A stretch of DNA of 64,000 bases from Mycobacterium uberis. Lineage in GTDB: Bacteria > Actinomycetota > Actinomycetes > Mycobacteriales > Mycobacteriaceae. The notes beneath the pieces were generated by a model. That model was not told where the DNA came from. It was given only the letters and a program-made list of their open reading frames with translations, and ran no database searches. The stretch's first letter is position 1. The number at the start of each line of letters is the position of its first letter. The translations under genes and the position numbers were made by a program. The stretch lies in NCBI RefSeq assembly GCF_003408705.1, contig NZ_QAYL01000008.1, forward strand, positions 57,196-121,195, given 5' to 3'. Shown piece by piece: positions 23,658-37,600 of the stretch.

Positions 23658-24683
23658 TGAGCAGGTACGTTGCATTGAGCAGTTCGATGGCGGCCGGCCC
23701 CAGTATCCGTTCTCATGCCGCTGGCGTTCCATAGGGTCAGGTTGATCAGCTCGCAATTACCTGTCTTTGGTTGCCGAGCGACTGCAACCTACAGTTGATC
23801 GACTTCTCCTTTTCTGACGCCACCACCGGCCACGTATTGGCCGATTATCAGTGTAGCACTCAGCTCCAAACCATTGTATTGAACGGCTTGGAGACCTTGG
23901 TCACCATAATTATTCGGGGGCAACGATGTTAGATACGTCCCGTTGCGGACGGCTGCCACGCTGCCGTGGGTAGCATGCAGTCTCCAGATGGTCGGTGGCC
24001 GTATCTGTGAGCTGCTGGACCACGACCCGTGTAGTCGAGAACTGAATGAGGTGTTCGTCTCATTGTGCAGGGTTGTTCGGGTGATGCGTTATCCCACCCC
24101 ACATGTCCGGGTCTTCATTCGTCGGGCTACTTGACACTGTTGCCGCCTGCGGGCGCGCTGGCTCTGCAGTTTTCGGAAGCGGAGGTAGATCTGGGTCGGT
24201 CAGTACCGTTGGACCTTAACGCTGTCGGGGTGTGCGGTGGCAGAGCTCATGCTAGACCAGTGTATAACCCAGGCATAGCCCAATCACGGAAGTTAGCCGT
24301 TTTCTGCCAACAGGCATAGATATTCGGAATGTTGCGGTCCGCCGCATTGATAACATCCAACACGTTGTTGATGTCAGCGGCGTAGCTGAAAAGCAGGTAC
24401 CTGGTCTTGACTGACCGGTCGGTGCCAGCGTTTTGTCTACACTGGAGTTTAGCCAGCACGCCACTTGGCGGGTTCTGGGAGCTGCGGTGTTAGAAATCCG
24501 AAAGCAACAAAGGCATTTCTGCTGTTATGAGACTGCAACCCCGTGCATGGCTGTTGCGCAGTGAATGATGCCGTGACCGTGTACACAGAGAGTTTTTCTG
24601 TTGGTCCTGCCGTTGCGACGTCGCTCGAGTAGGGGTAAATAGTTGCTTGACGCCAGTTACCTTATTCTTGAGTGGAGAATCGG
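23658..24683. other. Unassigned stretch downstream of thiG
   Basis: About 1 kb with no gene I can name. A forward frame at 24065-24319 and pieces such as GIDIRNVAVRRIDNIQHVVD (near 24316-24375) look like old coding sequence, but I do not recognise the protein. M. tuberculosis has lpqL directly after thiG, so this DNA and the following dispanin relic are extra relative to it. Confidence 0.4.
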
Positions 24684-25216
24684 ATGACTGCACAGCCATC
24701 ATCGCCTGGTTACCCCGCCGCAGCAGTCAGCCGGGCAAGCACCGAACAACTACCTGATGTGGTCTATTCTGGTGATGTTGTTCTGCTGCCTTACCTTGGT
24801 GATCGTTGCGACTGTGAAGTCTCGCCAGGTCAAAGATTTATGGGCGTCTGGCAGTTGCGCTGAGGCACAGGTAACCGTTGACAGCACTAAGAAACTTTGG
24901 CTCTGGCCTTATTGGCGTGGTCGTGTTCGTCATCTATGGGATGTTGATGGCGGTGTGTGCCCTGACTACAAGCGCGAACGCGGCAGTGTTGACAGCGATG
25001 TTCTACGCTGGGGTTGCCGTCGTGGTGAGCAGGCAAGAGGCGGTGATGCCGATATTGGGTGCGCCACTGTATAGGTTTAAGTGGTCCGAACATGCTGAAA
25101 GGTCCTTTGCCGGTGCGTTCCATAAAGGCACTGTTGGATATCGACGGTCCCGGGTGGGGTGGTTTACGAATGTTGTCTTAGCTTATGCACAGCAACCCAT
25201 ACCATATTTGTTGTGA
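24684..25216 (+). pseudogene. CD225/dispanin-family two-helix membrane protein (pseudogene)
   Basis: Bacterial dispanins are short membrane proteins with an intracellular loop related to vertebrate IFITM proteins. From ATG 24684 a proline-rich start (AQPSSPGYPAA) leads in a second frame into LMWSILVMLFCCLTLVIVAT, the CD225 membrane segment with its paired cysteines. VKSRQVKDLWASGSCAEAQV follows, the loop that typically reads SxxVxxxxxxGDxxxAxxxS. The second membrane helix, IGVVVFVIYGMLMAV, is in a third frame. The two frameshifts make it a pseudogene. The later part of the 24878-25216 frame (RFKWSEHAERSFAG and beyond) is unexplained and may be a different relic. Function in mycobacteria is unknown. 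Confidence 0.6.
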
Positions 25217-25369
25217 GAGGTGTCGGCGGGCCGTGCATCTCAATGTCGATATGGTCTGACATGTTTAGTTCTCACCCAGCGCTCATCGTAGACACTCTGG
25301 GGCGCGGGGTGCAGTCATTCGCCGTGGCCCATTAGTCCGGCAAATGGGCGGCCGTCTAGCCTGGTCGCG

Positions 25370-26875
25370 ATGGGGAATAAATCAAAGACAATCTCAGTAG
25401 TGCTGGCGGTAGCCGCACTAACTGCATGTTCAGCTAGCTGCTGGCCGGCTAAGTCGCACCAGGCGATAAGTGCCACTGCGGCGGCAGAGTTTGCTACTAT
25501 GTTGCGTAACCGGGTCAGCATCGACGCGATGATGGTGCACCTGTCGAAGTTGCAAGCCATTGCCAATGCTAACAACGGTACCCGGGCGGTGGCCACCCCT
25601 GGCTATGAAGCCAGCGTCGACTACGTCGTAAATACTTTGCGTCACAGTGGTTTCAATGTGGAGACTCCGGAGTTTGCGGCTCGAGTGTTTCATGCTGACA
25701 CTGGGTCTGTGACGGTAGCCGGTAAAAATGTGCCGGCCCATGCTTTGGAGTACAGTCTTGGCACTCCGCCGGACGGGGTGACGGGACCGCTGGTGGCCGC
25801 GTCGGCCGACAACAGTACTGGCTGTACGGCGTCCAACTACGACAGGGTGCCGGCGCAGGGAGCCGTAGTGCTAGTGGACCGGGGCAACTGTCCATTTGCC
25901 CAGAAGGAAGATGTCATAGCACAGCGTGGTGCGGTGGCCATGATCGTCATTGACAACGTCGACGAGGAGCAGATGGGTGGAACCCTGGGAGCCAACACCG
26001 ATGTAAAGATTCCGGTGGTAAGCGTCACCAAGTCCGTGGGTTTGCAGCTGCGAGCTCAACTCCGGTCGACTCCCGAACCAATCACTGTCAAACTCAATGC
26101 CAGTACCCAGAATATTAAGGCCCGTAACGTCATTGCGCAGACCAAGACGGGGTCTACCACCGATGTGGTAATGGTCGGTGCGCATCTGGACAGCGTGCCC
26201 GAGGGGCCAGGCATCAACGACGACGGCTCCGGGGTGGCTGCGGTTCTAGAAACCGCGGTGCAGCTTGGTAGCTCGCCGCAAGTGCACAACGCGGTACGAT
26301 TCGGCTTCTGGGGTGCGGAGGAGCTTGGGCTGATCGGATCGCGGAATTACGTAGCTTCGCTGGATGTCAACGCGCTTAAAGGCATTGCGTTGTACCTGAA
26401 TTTCGATATGCTTGCGTCGCCCAACCCAGGTTATTTTGTCTATGATGGGGACCAATCGCTGCCGCTGGATGTCCGCGGTCGGCCGGTGGTTCCTGAAGGT
26501 TCGGCCGGTATCAAGCGTACGCTGGTCTCCTATCTAAAGTCGGTTGGCAAGGCCGTACAGGACACTTCGTTTGACGGGCGCTCTGACTACGACGGATTCA
26601 CCTCGGCGGGCATCCCGGCGGGCGGGTTGTTCTCCGGAGCGGAGGTCAAGAAGTCCGACGAGCAGGCCAAGCTGTGGGGAGGGACCGCTAACGAGCCGTT
26701 CGACCCGAACTATCACCAGAAAACGGACACCATCGATCACATCGACCGTACTGCATTGGATATCAACGGCAGCGGCGTCGCCTACGTGGTGGGGTTGTAT
26801 GTGCAGGACCTGATCGGTTACAACGGGGTTCCGATCATGGCTGACCGCACGCGACACGTGCTCAGCAAGCCATGA
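25370..26875 (+). CDS. lpqL: LpqL, lipoprotein aminopeptidase (M28 family)
   Basis: LpqL is an exported zinc aminopeptidase anchored as a lipoprotein. The signal peptide ends in lipobox LTAC with Cys20. A protease-associated (PA) domain follows at about residues 130-240. The M28 catalytic domain has the zinc and catalytic residues in place: VGAHLDSVPEGPGINDDGSG (His, then Asp), FWGAEELGLIGS (Glu-Glu), LNFDMLASP (Asp) and YHQKTDTIDHI (His). The 501-residue length is that of Rv0418. The substrate is unknown; roles in peptide uptake or cell-wall protein turnover are possible. The stop TGA overlaps the start of a dead second copy (26875), so the two arose by tandem duplication or were an operon. 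Confidence 0.93.
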   Translation: MGNKSKTISVVLAVAALTACSASCWPAKSHQAISATAAAEFATMLRNRVSIDAMMVHLSKLQAIANANNGTRAVATPGYEASVDYVVNTLRHSGFNVETPEFAARVFHADTGSVTVAGKNVPAHALEYSLGTPPDGVTGPLVAASADNSTGCTASNYDRVPAQGAVVLVDRGNCPFAQKEDVIAQRGAVAMIVIDNVDEEQMGGTLGANTDVKIPVVSVTKSVGLQLRAQLRSTPEPITVKLNASTQNIKARNVIAQTKTGSTTDVVMVGAHLDSVPEGPGINDDGSGVAAVLETAVQLGSSPQVHNAVRFGFWGAEELGLIGSRNYVASLDVNALKGIALYLNFDMLASPNPGYFVYDGDQSLPLDVRGRPVVPEGSAGIKRTLVSYLKSVGKAVQDTSFDGRSDYDGFTSAGIPAGGLFSGAEVKKSDEQAKLWGGTANEPFDPNYHQKTDTIDHIDRTALDINGSGVAYVVGLYVQDLIGYNGVPIMADRTRHVLSKP

Positions 26876-28041
26876 TGGTTCGGCTGTGCGCGACGTTGCT
26901 GCTGACTGGACGGCTGGTGGGATGCATTGTGGATGCGGTCGGAACCGGCGGCTGCGGTGCCGGACCTGGACCGTAGGTCAGCAGGAGACGTCACCGCGGA
27001 CCAGGTATTCGCCCACCTGCACGCGTTGCAAGAGATCATCAACGCTAAGGAAATTGAGCAGCTGGCTACGAAGCCAGGGTGGATCATGTCTTGGTAGCTC
27101 TCTATAAGCAAGGGCTTCGAGGTGTCTAAGTGGCCGTTCGACCGGTTATAAACCTCGTCGCGTGGCAGGCAGGAGGTGGTGTTCAGCGGCCTTACCTAAT
27201 GTAGTCGACCCAGGCTGCGTTGTTGGTGTGTACCTCGTCCGGAGGTATAATCGGCCAGTTGGCCGGTTTGGCTCGCCAAAACGGCCGGGTGTTCCGTCAC
27301 CGACTGTCCGGTCTGTCGTGCCATGGGACGCGATCACCGTCGTCGACGATAGCGGCTGCACCGCTATTGGTCAGCAAAACGCCGCGATGGTTAAGCGGGC
27401 TACCGCACTGGTTCATCGTCAGCGAGCCTGGAAACGCCGGAGCGGCCAATTTGAGGCGCGCCACCGCGGCAGTCTAGCTCACTCTAAGACATTGCCACTG
27501 TGAAGATTACATCGCGAAATATGATTTAGTGTAAAGTAAGGACTGTTTGACCCGCGACGTGATGATGGTGGGTGTTTCGACCGTGGGTCGGCGGGTCCTG
27601 GCATAAACGACAGCGGGTCTGGGATAGCTGCGGTGCTGAAAACGGCACTGCAGCTGTGTCTGTTGGCGACGATGGCCAATGTGGTGCGGTTTGCGTTCTG
27701 GTGGGCTGAAGAGAAGGGGGTCAATGTTTCCCGCGATTACGTCTTTGAGTTGAGCCGCGATCAACTCAAAGACATCGCACTACACCTGGCCTTCAACGTG
27801 CTGGGGTTATCAGATGCTGGCTTCATTCATCGTCAACGGTGAATAATTGGGTTTACCGGGGCCCGGTGTAGCATCCAGAGGTGTACCTGTGGTTTCTGTC
27901 GTCATTGAGCGTACGCTGGTCAGTTACTTGCACTTGGCCGGGAAGCAGCCCTCTGACATACCGTTAGCCTCCGAAACTGATGATTACCCGTTCATGGCCG
28001 TAGGTGTTCTGATTGAGGGTATGAAGTCCGGTGCTTTGTAG
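26875..28041 (+). pseudogene. Second M28 aminopeptidase, LpqL paralogue (pseudogene)
   Basis: The ATG at 26875 overlaps the lpqL stop and starts a lipoprotein-like leader (MVRLCATLLLTGRLVGC). Pieces in changing frames follow the order of LpqL. These are DVTADQVFAHLHALQEIINA, then GYEARVDHVLVALYKQG (LpqL: GYEASVDYVVNTLRHSG), GPGINDSGSGIAAVLKTALQ (the metal-ligand block), VVRFAFWWAEEKGVNVSRDY, KDIALHLAFNVLGLSDAGFI, VIERTLVSYLHLAGKQPSDI and, at the end, ADDYPFMAVGVLIEG-like sequence. The catalytic Glu-Glu is now EEK and a histidine block is missing. At about 1.17 kb it is shorter than lpqL because the PA domain is largely deleted. This is not LpqM, which I recall as an HExxH-type peptidase. Confidence 0.8.
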
Positions 28042-29234
28042 CACAAAATCAATTTACAGGAATGAATTTAGGATAGCCGTACCGCTGTTTGATTTTACCC
28101 TGACTATCAAGTCGTTCGCGACACCGTCGAAGCTCATGGCTGTTATAGGGCAAACCTTTTCTTCCAAGCAGCAGCTCACGTTGTCCTGCCAGCCCGACGT
28201 TTGTTCTGGCACGAGGCCCACTCCCCAGGTATCCCACTGCCCAGTTAGCAACAACATTGCAGTCGATCGGTCCGTGTTGGTTATGACCAGAAGGGTCTCC
28301 AACGTAAATGATTATAGACACTGCCGCAAGACTATGACACCGCACTGTGTATCGTTGATGTTACAATACACACTGGCGGTGCAGCAGGACGCGGCCTGTC
28401 GGTGCGAGGCCTGTGGATGGCCCTGCAAACTGCATGCTTGACTGGGTTTATGTGCACCGCAAGTTGAGCCTAGCGATACCCTCGACTGTTAAGGAGCTGT
28501 TACTGAGTGCTGGTGATCTCAGGCAGAGCTGTTTCCGGGCCGCTTACTAAACACCTGTGCACCAGCAAGGCTGCCGGCAATACTGTGGCCGGCCTGTTTC
28601 AGGCGAATTGCGGCTTTTCGCGCCGGGGTGGATCTCAATGTGGACACGTGCTATACCCGGCATCCGGGGTAGGGTGTAGCTCTAGGTGGATGATGGTTCT
28701 TTGGTGAGCTATTGAGGTAAAGCCATCGGCTGGTGTGCTGCTCGAAGCGGCTGCCTTCATGCATTTTGCCACTATGGCCTTCCTACTCGAATCGGGCGAT
28801 AAACTTCACTTCTTCCGACCATCGTCTGGGTCGCCAGCGAGAGTGTCGGTCACCTCTCAACCAGTCTAGGTGATGCCTGGGTCAACGGCGATATCGACAG
28901 GCCATGTACCACGGGTGCCAGGTTCGAAACAAATAGTTGACATCACCACGGAAGCATGTTGCATACACCGCATCAATTCCTCCGTCGATCGGTTCCTGTC
29001 GCTCCCCGTGGTTCAACGGTCCGCAGCAGGCATAATAGTCGGCACCATTGCTGTACCGAAATAGAGATCCGAAAAGCTCGTGTAGCTCGTAACAGATTGC
29101 AAAATGACAATTTTTCAACTTTTTCGAGGAAGGCTTCGGCCGTGCAATGCCTTCGTAGTGATATCGGTAGTAGCCGATTGATATCGCAGTAATACTAGCG
29201 TATTCACTTATTTACCAAAACATTGCAATATTAT
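28042..29234. other. Unassigned decayed region
   Basis: About 1.2 kb where M. tuberculosis has lpqM and Rv0420c. Coding-like fragments appear (for example SAGVLLEAAAFMHFATMAFL near 28730-28780 on the plus strand), but I cannot assign them with confidence to either gene. Confidence 0.4.
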
Positions 29235-29869
29235 ATATGGGTCGCGTGTTTGGCAGCTCCAGCAATCGCAGCATCGCCTCGACTGCGAGAGCGGGTACGT
29301 CGAGGGTCTTCGAGTCCAAGTTGTGGTGCGCACAGGTACTCTCGACAACCTCGGTCAGCGTTGCTAGCATCGTCACCACATCGTGTACCTCGGTCAGTGT
29401 GCCGAAGGGATACGAAGTGCCATGGGTGAAAACCTTTGGGTACCGCGATCTCCGGCAAGTTTTCGGTGCGGGTGCGGTGTGTCTTGCCCGGTGGGTGAAC
29501 GGGATAGTAGAACAGCGTAAGCAGGTCTATCGTGGTCTCGCGTCTGGGTAGTCACCATTGAGGTTTTGCCGACCGCCATAAGAATACCCGCCGGCGATCA
29601 ATGGACCTTCGACAGGGTCGTGGCAGTACGTAATCGCTTTGATGATCCCGGCGCGATCGCCTTCCCCTAACCCGGATGGCGGGCTCTTGGGTTGGCGTCG
29701 ACAAAGAAGCAGATTGCCCTCCACCGCCCGCTAACCTCTTTGCGCCTACTCTCCGAAAAATATTGTAGCAGTGGTGATTCTATTCTTCCACTGACACCGT
29801 AGGTGAGAACTACGATGCCATCAGGGGCGCTGGTTGGTTCGTGCGCGGTGGCGACGATTTGCTCGAGGA

Positions 29870-29876
<7 letters not shown>
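29235..29876 (-). pseudogene. Alpha/beta hydrolase, Rv0421c type (pseudogene)
   Basis: Minus-strand pieces in several frames spell a small dienelactone-hydrolase-like alpha/beta hydrolase. They are APDGIVVLTYGVSGRIESPL (oxyanion region; the usual HGAGG is now YGVSG), LQYFSESRRKEVSGRWRAIC, KSPPSGLGEGDRAGIIKAIT, GPLIAGGYSYGGRQ (nucleophile elbow, GxSxG replaced by GYSYG with Ser kept), PEIAVPKVFTHGTSYPFGTL and DSKTLDVPALAVEAML. Frameshifts separate each piece. The start overlaps the end of thiD by a few bases, so it was probably the last gene of a thiC-thiD transcript. Length matches the roughly 209-residue M. tuberculosis protein. Confidence 0.82.
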
Positions 29877-32454
<2,578 letters not shown>

Positions 32455-32984
32455 TGGCTTTGTTGTATCCGCTCACGCTAGCGCAATACACCGACGGTCG
32501 GTATGCCTGGCAGGGATAGATAGACCCGGGCTAGCCATCATTATAACAGCTGCCAAGTGGGATAGTCCCAACATTAGGCCAGCCCGAGCGAACCGGCGCA
32601 GCGAAACCCCTGCGGGTCCCCCACGCCGAAGACCGGAAACATGGCACTGCCTTGTAAGGGTGGAAGAGTCGGATTGATCGACGCGCCTGCATTACTTGAT
32701 CGAGTTCAACTGCTCCACTGCGCTTCCCGCTTGATGGCGTTTGAGTGACCATATCGAACCGAAGCCAGCACATTCGCAGCGATGCTGTCTCGTGATCATC
32801 ATGGTGAAGCATGGTTCCCCTGGGACCAGTCGTAGGTTCCGTTGATCTGGAAGATGACTCGGCGTCCACGTGGTCGATGTGGCGGGTCATCTGTATGTTG
32901 AGTCAGGCCACGAGTTTGACCGGAAGTTCAATATCGACGCCGTTACGAGTGAGGGCGCCACCGAGGCTACATAGTGTTGTTTTA
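32455..32984. other. Intergenic stretch upstream of thiC
   Basis: About 530 bp that should include the thiC promoter. No gene or clear promoter boxes were recognised; short open frames on the minus strand lack motifs. Confidence 0.4.
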
Positions 32985-33330
32985 AGTCGTTGAGCGAGGC
33001 TTATATTAGGATAAGTTGGTGGTGTGTCGGTGTCGGAGTCGAACGGCGATCCCGAATCCTTCGTTGGCTATGTCGAACGGGTACAGCTGTAGGTCGACAG
33101 CAGCAAGGCGCTGCCAGATTTCGGTTACCTGGTTGACATTGAGTGCACCCTCAAAGACTATTCGAGCTAGTACATTGGTGACCTCGTAGGGCGACGTGCC
33201 AGGAGCATATAGTTCCTCGTAGGCGTCTAACCAGCTCTTGAGGTGTGCTTGTGCTGCTGGTTGGTACCAGCAGGGCTACCAGCATGTTGGCGTGGAGGAC
33301 GACATTAACCGTGTGGTGCCGAGGTCAACC
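32985..33330 (-). pseudogene. VapC-like PIN-domain toxin (pseudogene)
   Basis: Minus-strand pieces match a VapC ribonuclease toxin. Near 33300 HANMLVALLVPTSSTST resembles the PIN N-terminus (normally DANVLVAL, with the first catalytic Asp, here His). In another frame LYAPGTSPYEVTNVLARIV and FEGALNVNQVTEIWQRLAAV follow, including the conserved PxxxxEV block. Then VDLQLYPFDIANEGFGIAV and RLRHRHTTN form the third block. The last acidic motif and strand are missing and at least one frameshift is present. VapC toxins cleave tRNA or rRNA. It lies directly after a VapB-like antitoxin relic in the usual order. Confidence 0.65.
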
Positions 33331-33614
33331 CGGAATTCGTTCACCAGCTTTACCGTGTTCCTCTGCAAGCGGGTGGGGATACCTCCCGTTCGTGGAGGGA
33401 CGCTCCCAACTGACGCTAGCTGGCGGGAGTGTTGCACCAGCTGATCGAATGCAGCGTGGGTTTTGGAACGTTCCGGGCTGGGTGCGCTTTCGCTGAGTCC
33501 AGCATGCACCAACATGAAGGCCAAGATGCCGGGTCGTAACCGCAACCGCTCGGCCTGCCAACGCAGGGCGATGTAGCCAGTCTCATGGAGGCGAACGGCT
33601 ACTGCTTTGGGCAT
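33331..33614 (-). pseudogene. VapB-like antitoxin (probable pseudogene)
   Basis: The open frame beginning MPKAVAVRLHETGYIALRWQ reads like a small DNA-binding antitoxin, with AERLRLRPGILAFMLVHAGL as a ribbon-helix-helix or AbrB-like segment, then RSKTHAAFDQLVQHSRQ, the toxin-wrapping tail. The frame runs on beyond the likely end (to 33276), overlapping the vapC relic, which suggests the original stop was lost by frameshift. The assignment rests on pairing with the VapC relic. I do not recall vapBC at this point in M. tuberculosis. Confidence 0.5.
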
Positions 33615-34140
33615 GACACCAGATGGCTACCCTAGACGCAAAGCGATGTGTTCCGCGTCATCTTGTGTCGTTGGGGCCGTGGTGTTTATACACATAGCTT
33701 CATCGTGTGATCCACCGGATCGACGAAGAGAAGCTGTGGGTTGTCGTTGGTGGCGTATTCAGCTGTGTGGATGTGTATCGTGCCCAACGTCAGCAGTACC
33801 CGTTCGAGACGCTTCGGGGTTCTTCGACTTATCGACCGGTATTGTCATGTCTCGAATTTGATAGAAACGGTACCGATCAGCTTGTTCTCGCTCGATGTGG
33901 GTTTTAAACGTTAAAACTGCCCCTACTCGCCGCGGATCACGGTGTCGTAAAATTCTTGGCTCATAGCCCGTATCTCAAATCCTTGCTATCGCGGTCAAAT
34001 GAAACTGGTGCCCCCACGATGACACCAGACTCTAGATTGTACAACAGTACTTACATGCATAGTATTTATATGGAAGTCAGAAACAGTGCCTCGAGTTTCG
34101 TCGCCGATTGTTTCGGGCAGGCAAGCGAAGTACAGGCTGA
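33615..34140. other. Unassigned stretch
   Basis: About 525 bp between the vapB relic and the Rv0424c-type gene. A forward frame (33707-33907) includes EEKLWVVVGGVFSCVDVYRA, and the reverse frame there reads RVLLTLGTIHIHTAEYATND. Neither is recognised. Confidence 0.35.
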
Positions 34141-34416
34141 TTAGAGTTCCTTCGTTGTCTCGTCAAGTTCTTTGAGAGCCCGGTTGTGGTGGTTGCTCGC
34201 CAACAGGTGTCCGGCAGCAATGACCAATGCGACCGGCCAGTCGATGAGTTCGAATGCGGCAAGTGCGGCTAGACTGCCGTAGTAGGCCAACTGCTCGGGC
34301 TGCGGTATATCGGTTTGGCCCAGCAACAGGAAATTCATGACCCAGGCTTGGTTTTCACGGATTTTTTCTACTGCTTCACGTTGGGACACCACCCGGCGAG
34401 ACTTGTTTTCCGCCAT
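34141..34416 (-). CDS. Conserved hypothetical membrane-associated protein (Rv0424c type)
   Basis: A 91-residue protein almost identical to the M. tuberculosis Rv0424c I recall. A charged N-terminus (NKSRRVVSQREAVEKIRENQ) is followed by a hydrophobic stretch, YYGSLAALAAFELIDWPVAL then VIAAGHLLASNHHNRAL. This includes the LIDWPVAL motif also seen, as LVEWPVLLAVGG, in the Rv0426c-type protein upstream. A second ATG one codon upstream (34419) is possible. It lies downstream of the large ctpH relic and upstream of the vapBC relic on the same strand. Its conservation amid decay implies a needed function, but none is known. Confidence 0.85.
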   Translation of the reverse strand: MAENKSRRVVSQREAVEKIRENQAWVMNFLLLGQTDIPQPEQLAYYGSLAALAAFELIDWPVALVIAAGHLLASNHHNRALKELDETTKEL

Positions 34417-34605
34417 CATTTGTCTTTTCGTAACGAAGGGTTTGCCGCCTTGCGTGATCTTACAGTTAACGTTTCACATACGTCATCGACGAACGGCTGG
34501 GACGACCCGTTAGTTTTGTCGGTAGCTTGTGTGCTGAAAGTGCCTTTGCTGCAACCGTATACACTGTTGTGGTGAGTTGAGATGATCCAGATTGTGTATG
34601 ATCGA

Positions 34606-37600
34606 TCAGACGCGGCTCTTTGGGGATTTGTCCGGATCCATAAGCACACTGTTTAGAACAGTCGTGACAACCGTAGCGGCAGCAGTGGTTCCCAGAGCAT
34701 GCGTCCACCCAGCGGGGTGTAGTTGAGTGGCTGGTTGATTGGCCGAATACTGATCAACGCCACTGTTGTCGCAAGCGATCTCAGGTCGGTCAGCACAGTT
34801 AGCCAGGTATGTGAGTCCGGCAGTGTTTGATTCAACTGGGCAGTCGTCAACGTGATTAACGTCACCGTAGATGCTCGGCGCTGCAACCTGGTAAAGTTGT
34901 TTATGGTCCGTATCGCAGTGGTCGCTCCGCGTATGGCGACAGCACGTCAGCAAGGCGCGTCGATCCGGTCTGCGGGCGTCGGAACGTAGCCAGGTCGCTG
35001 GGTTTGCTGACTGCGAGGCGGTAGCGGCCAGCATGTCGGTCAGTGTTTTAACCAGTAGCAACTGCCGGGTGTTCAGCGGCGAAATCCCGATAATTAGGGC
35101 TGCCGATAATGGTGATGGCCACCTCGCCGGCGTTGTCTCTCAACAGCACCTACACCGTGGCTTGTACCCGCTGCCAGAATTGACATTCCCCTGGATTGAC
35201 GACAGAAGCGACTCGATCCCGCCGTCGACCAACAGCATGCCGGCCGTGACCCCGGGTTTGGTCGCGGTCGTGCGCGACGACACCGATACCGACGGTTAAT
35301 GCTTGGATAGCAGCAGCGCCGTTGGAGCCGTTGCTGACTATCGTGCACATCCGCCCTCTGCGTTCCAGCCTCTGCATGATCTACACTTTGCGCTCCGGTG
35401 TTAGCTGAGCTGCAATTATGCACTCACTCACAGCTTAACTCTTTGGTAATTGCGCGACGAAACGTACTACTCAGCATTGCTGGTGATTTGGTCGGCGTTC
35501 ACTGCCATGCCGAGTTTTGAAGCCGTGGTCGCCGTGGCAATCGGATGATCGCCGGTGAGTAGCCGCACATCTAACTCGTGGTTACCCAAGTTCGGCAGCA
35601 ACTCGGTCACTACCGCGCGTGGGGTATCGGAAGCCCGAGTAGCTCCACTAAGGAAAGTCTGTTGTTGCAGAAATCGGTGATGTCGTCGGGCGTAGTCCAG
35701 GACCACCTGGGCTTGCTGCGGGCTCAGGCGACGCTGCGCCACTGCGATTCACCTGCAAGACGCCGGCGGCCAACTTGGCGACTGTGTGCTCTATGCTGTG
35801 GTGCGAGTTCGACACCGCGTCCGTGAAGCGGGCCACCGCCACTTCCGGCGTATCCTTAATGGTGAGTTCTGTGCAGGACACCGAGGCGGAAAACGACCTG
35901 CCGGAACTGGACGGAAGGTGTGCGGCAGGTTCTGTGTTAACGACCGCAGCGGCTTCGACGATGGCTACATTGGTGATGTGGACCTGCGGGATGCCGTTCG
36001 CTGGCGGCGCGGCGTGGGCCGCACAGTACCTCCTCGTGCACGATCCTCGGTGCGGGGTGCACCTGCATCACTCGCAGCTGATTTTCGCTGAGCGTTCCGG
36101 TCTTGTCGAAACAGACGGCGTTGATACGGCCGAGCGTCTCCATTGAGTGCAGGACACGGACTAAGGCTCCGGATTTGGTCAGCCGACACGTCGATGCTTG
36201 CTGCGTCAACGCCGCTACCACCGGTCTCCTTTCCAGGATAGCGGCCACTGTGACAGCGATGTTGCTGGTAACAGCTTGGTGTAAGTCCTGGCTACGCAAC
36301 AATCCTAGTCTGGTGACCAGTGTGCCGCCGGTCGTAACTTACCGGCCAGGCCTGGTTGGTGAGCTGGCTGAGTTGGTGTTGCAGGCCGACATCGGACAGC
36401 TCGTTCGATACGAGTTCGGCGGCGCGGCGCTCTATGAGTGTCGGCCCCGATAGCGGTCACCACTCCGACCGCGGTTAACGCTACGAAGGTGTTCCAGGCG
36501 AACAACATAAAGCTACGCTCAGCTAGGTCGGCGACCGGAGTGGCTTAAGCTTGTTTGGTCACTTACTGCGACTCGTTGTTAAGTGAGGATTCGTCGATCT
36601 TCTGGATCACCCGAGTATCGGCGGATGCCGTCTTGTGAGCCTGGACTTCGATGACATCGGTATACGCCGGCTGACTGTCGGGAATAGTCAACGCTTTTCT
36701 CGCTGGCGGAGTCTGGACAGCCAGCAAGCAGTTGATCCGGTTTTCGGAACGCAGCCACTGATTGGTCGCGAGTATGGAGTTTCCGGTTAGCACCGAACGG
36801 GCCATCACTGCATCGACCGGTTAACCAAGCATCACGTTGGCCGCTGAGCCAAGGTTCGGTATGGGGGCAACGGATCCGACACCTCGGTACGGACAGCTCG
36901 TAGAAGTTGTCAGGCCGTATGCCTGGGTGGCTTGTTCCGCTGCGCGCTACGCTTAAGCGTTCACCAAGTGTGCGGGTACCAAGCGGACACTGTTCTAGCT
37001 CTTCTGGTTCGGTGTTCGGAGGTAAAATCTTGCGGACCTGTTTCTACCGACATCGCGTGCGACTCGTATACGCGCGCTGGCCGTGGGGCGGCTGCGCCAA
37101 CGACCCTGCGGTCAGCATATAGCGCGATAACACACTGGCTACCGCGCCGGCGGTGACGGTTCTTGGCATCGGACGAGGATATCCGGAAACATCAAGATTT
37201 CACCTAAAGATGTTGCAATGATGAAAATTTCGATTTATCGCTGGCTTGCGGAACGAACCGCAGGAAGTGCGTGCAGCATCCGCCAGGCGCCTGTGAGATC
37301 AGTTAGTATGCCATCGGCACCCAAGGGCGTTGAGCCTGATCCGGGCGTTGACATCATGCTGGACACTACGTTGGCTGACGTCATTTCTTGGGTGCCCGCC
37401 ATGGACAACACCGCCACCGTGAGATCCACCTTCTGCAGGGTGATTGCTGCGCTGGCGAGGGCTTCATTGATGGAGCTATGGAGCTATCTGCTTCGTCATT
37501 AAGGGGGCTAGATGTCGTCGAACGCTGAGCGGAGCTCCTGACGTCGACAGAAACCAGATCCACGTCCGTACACCACGCTTAGGCAATTACTGTAGTGACC

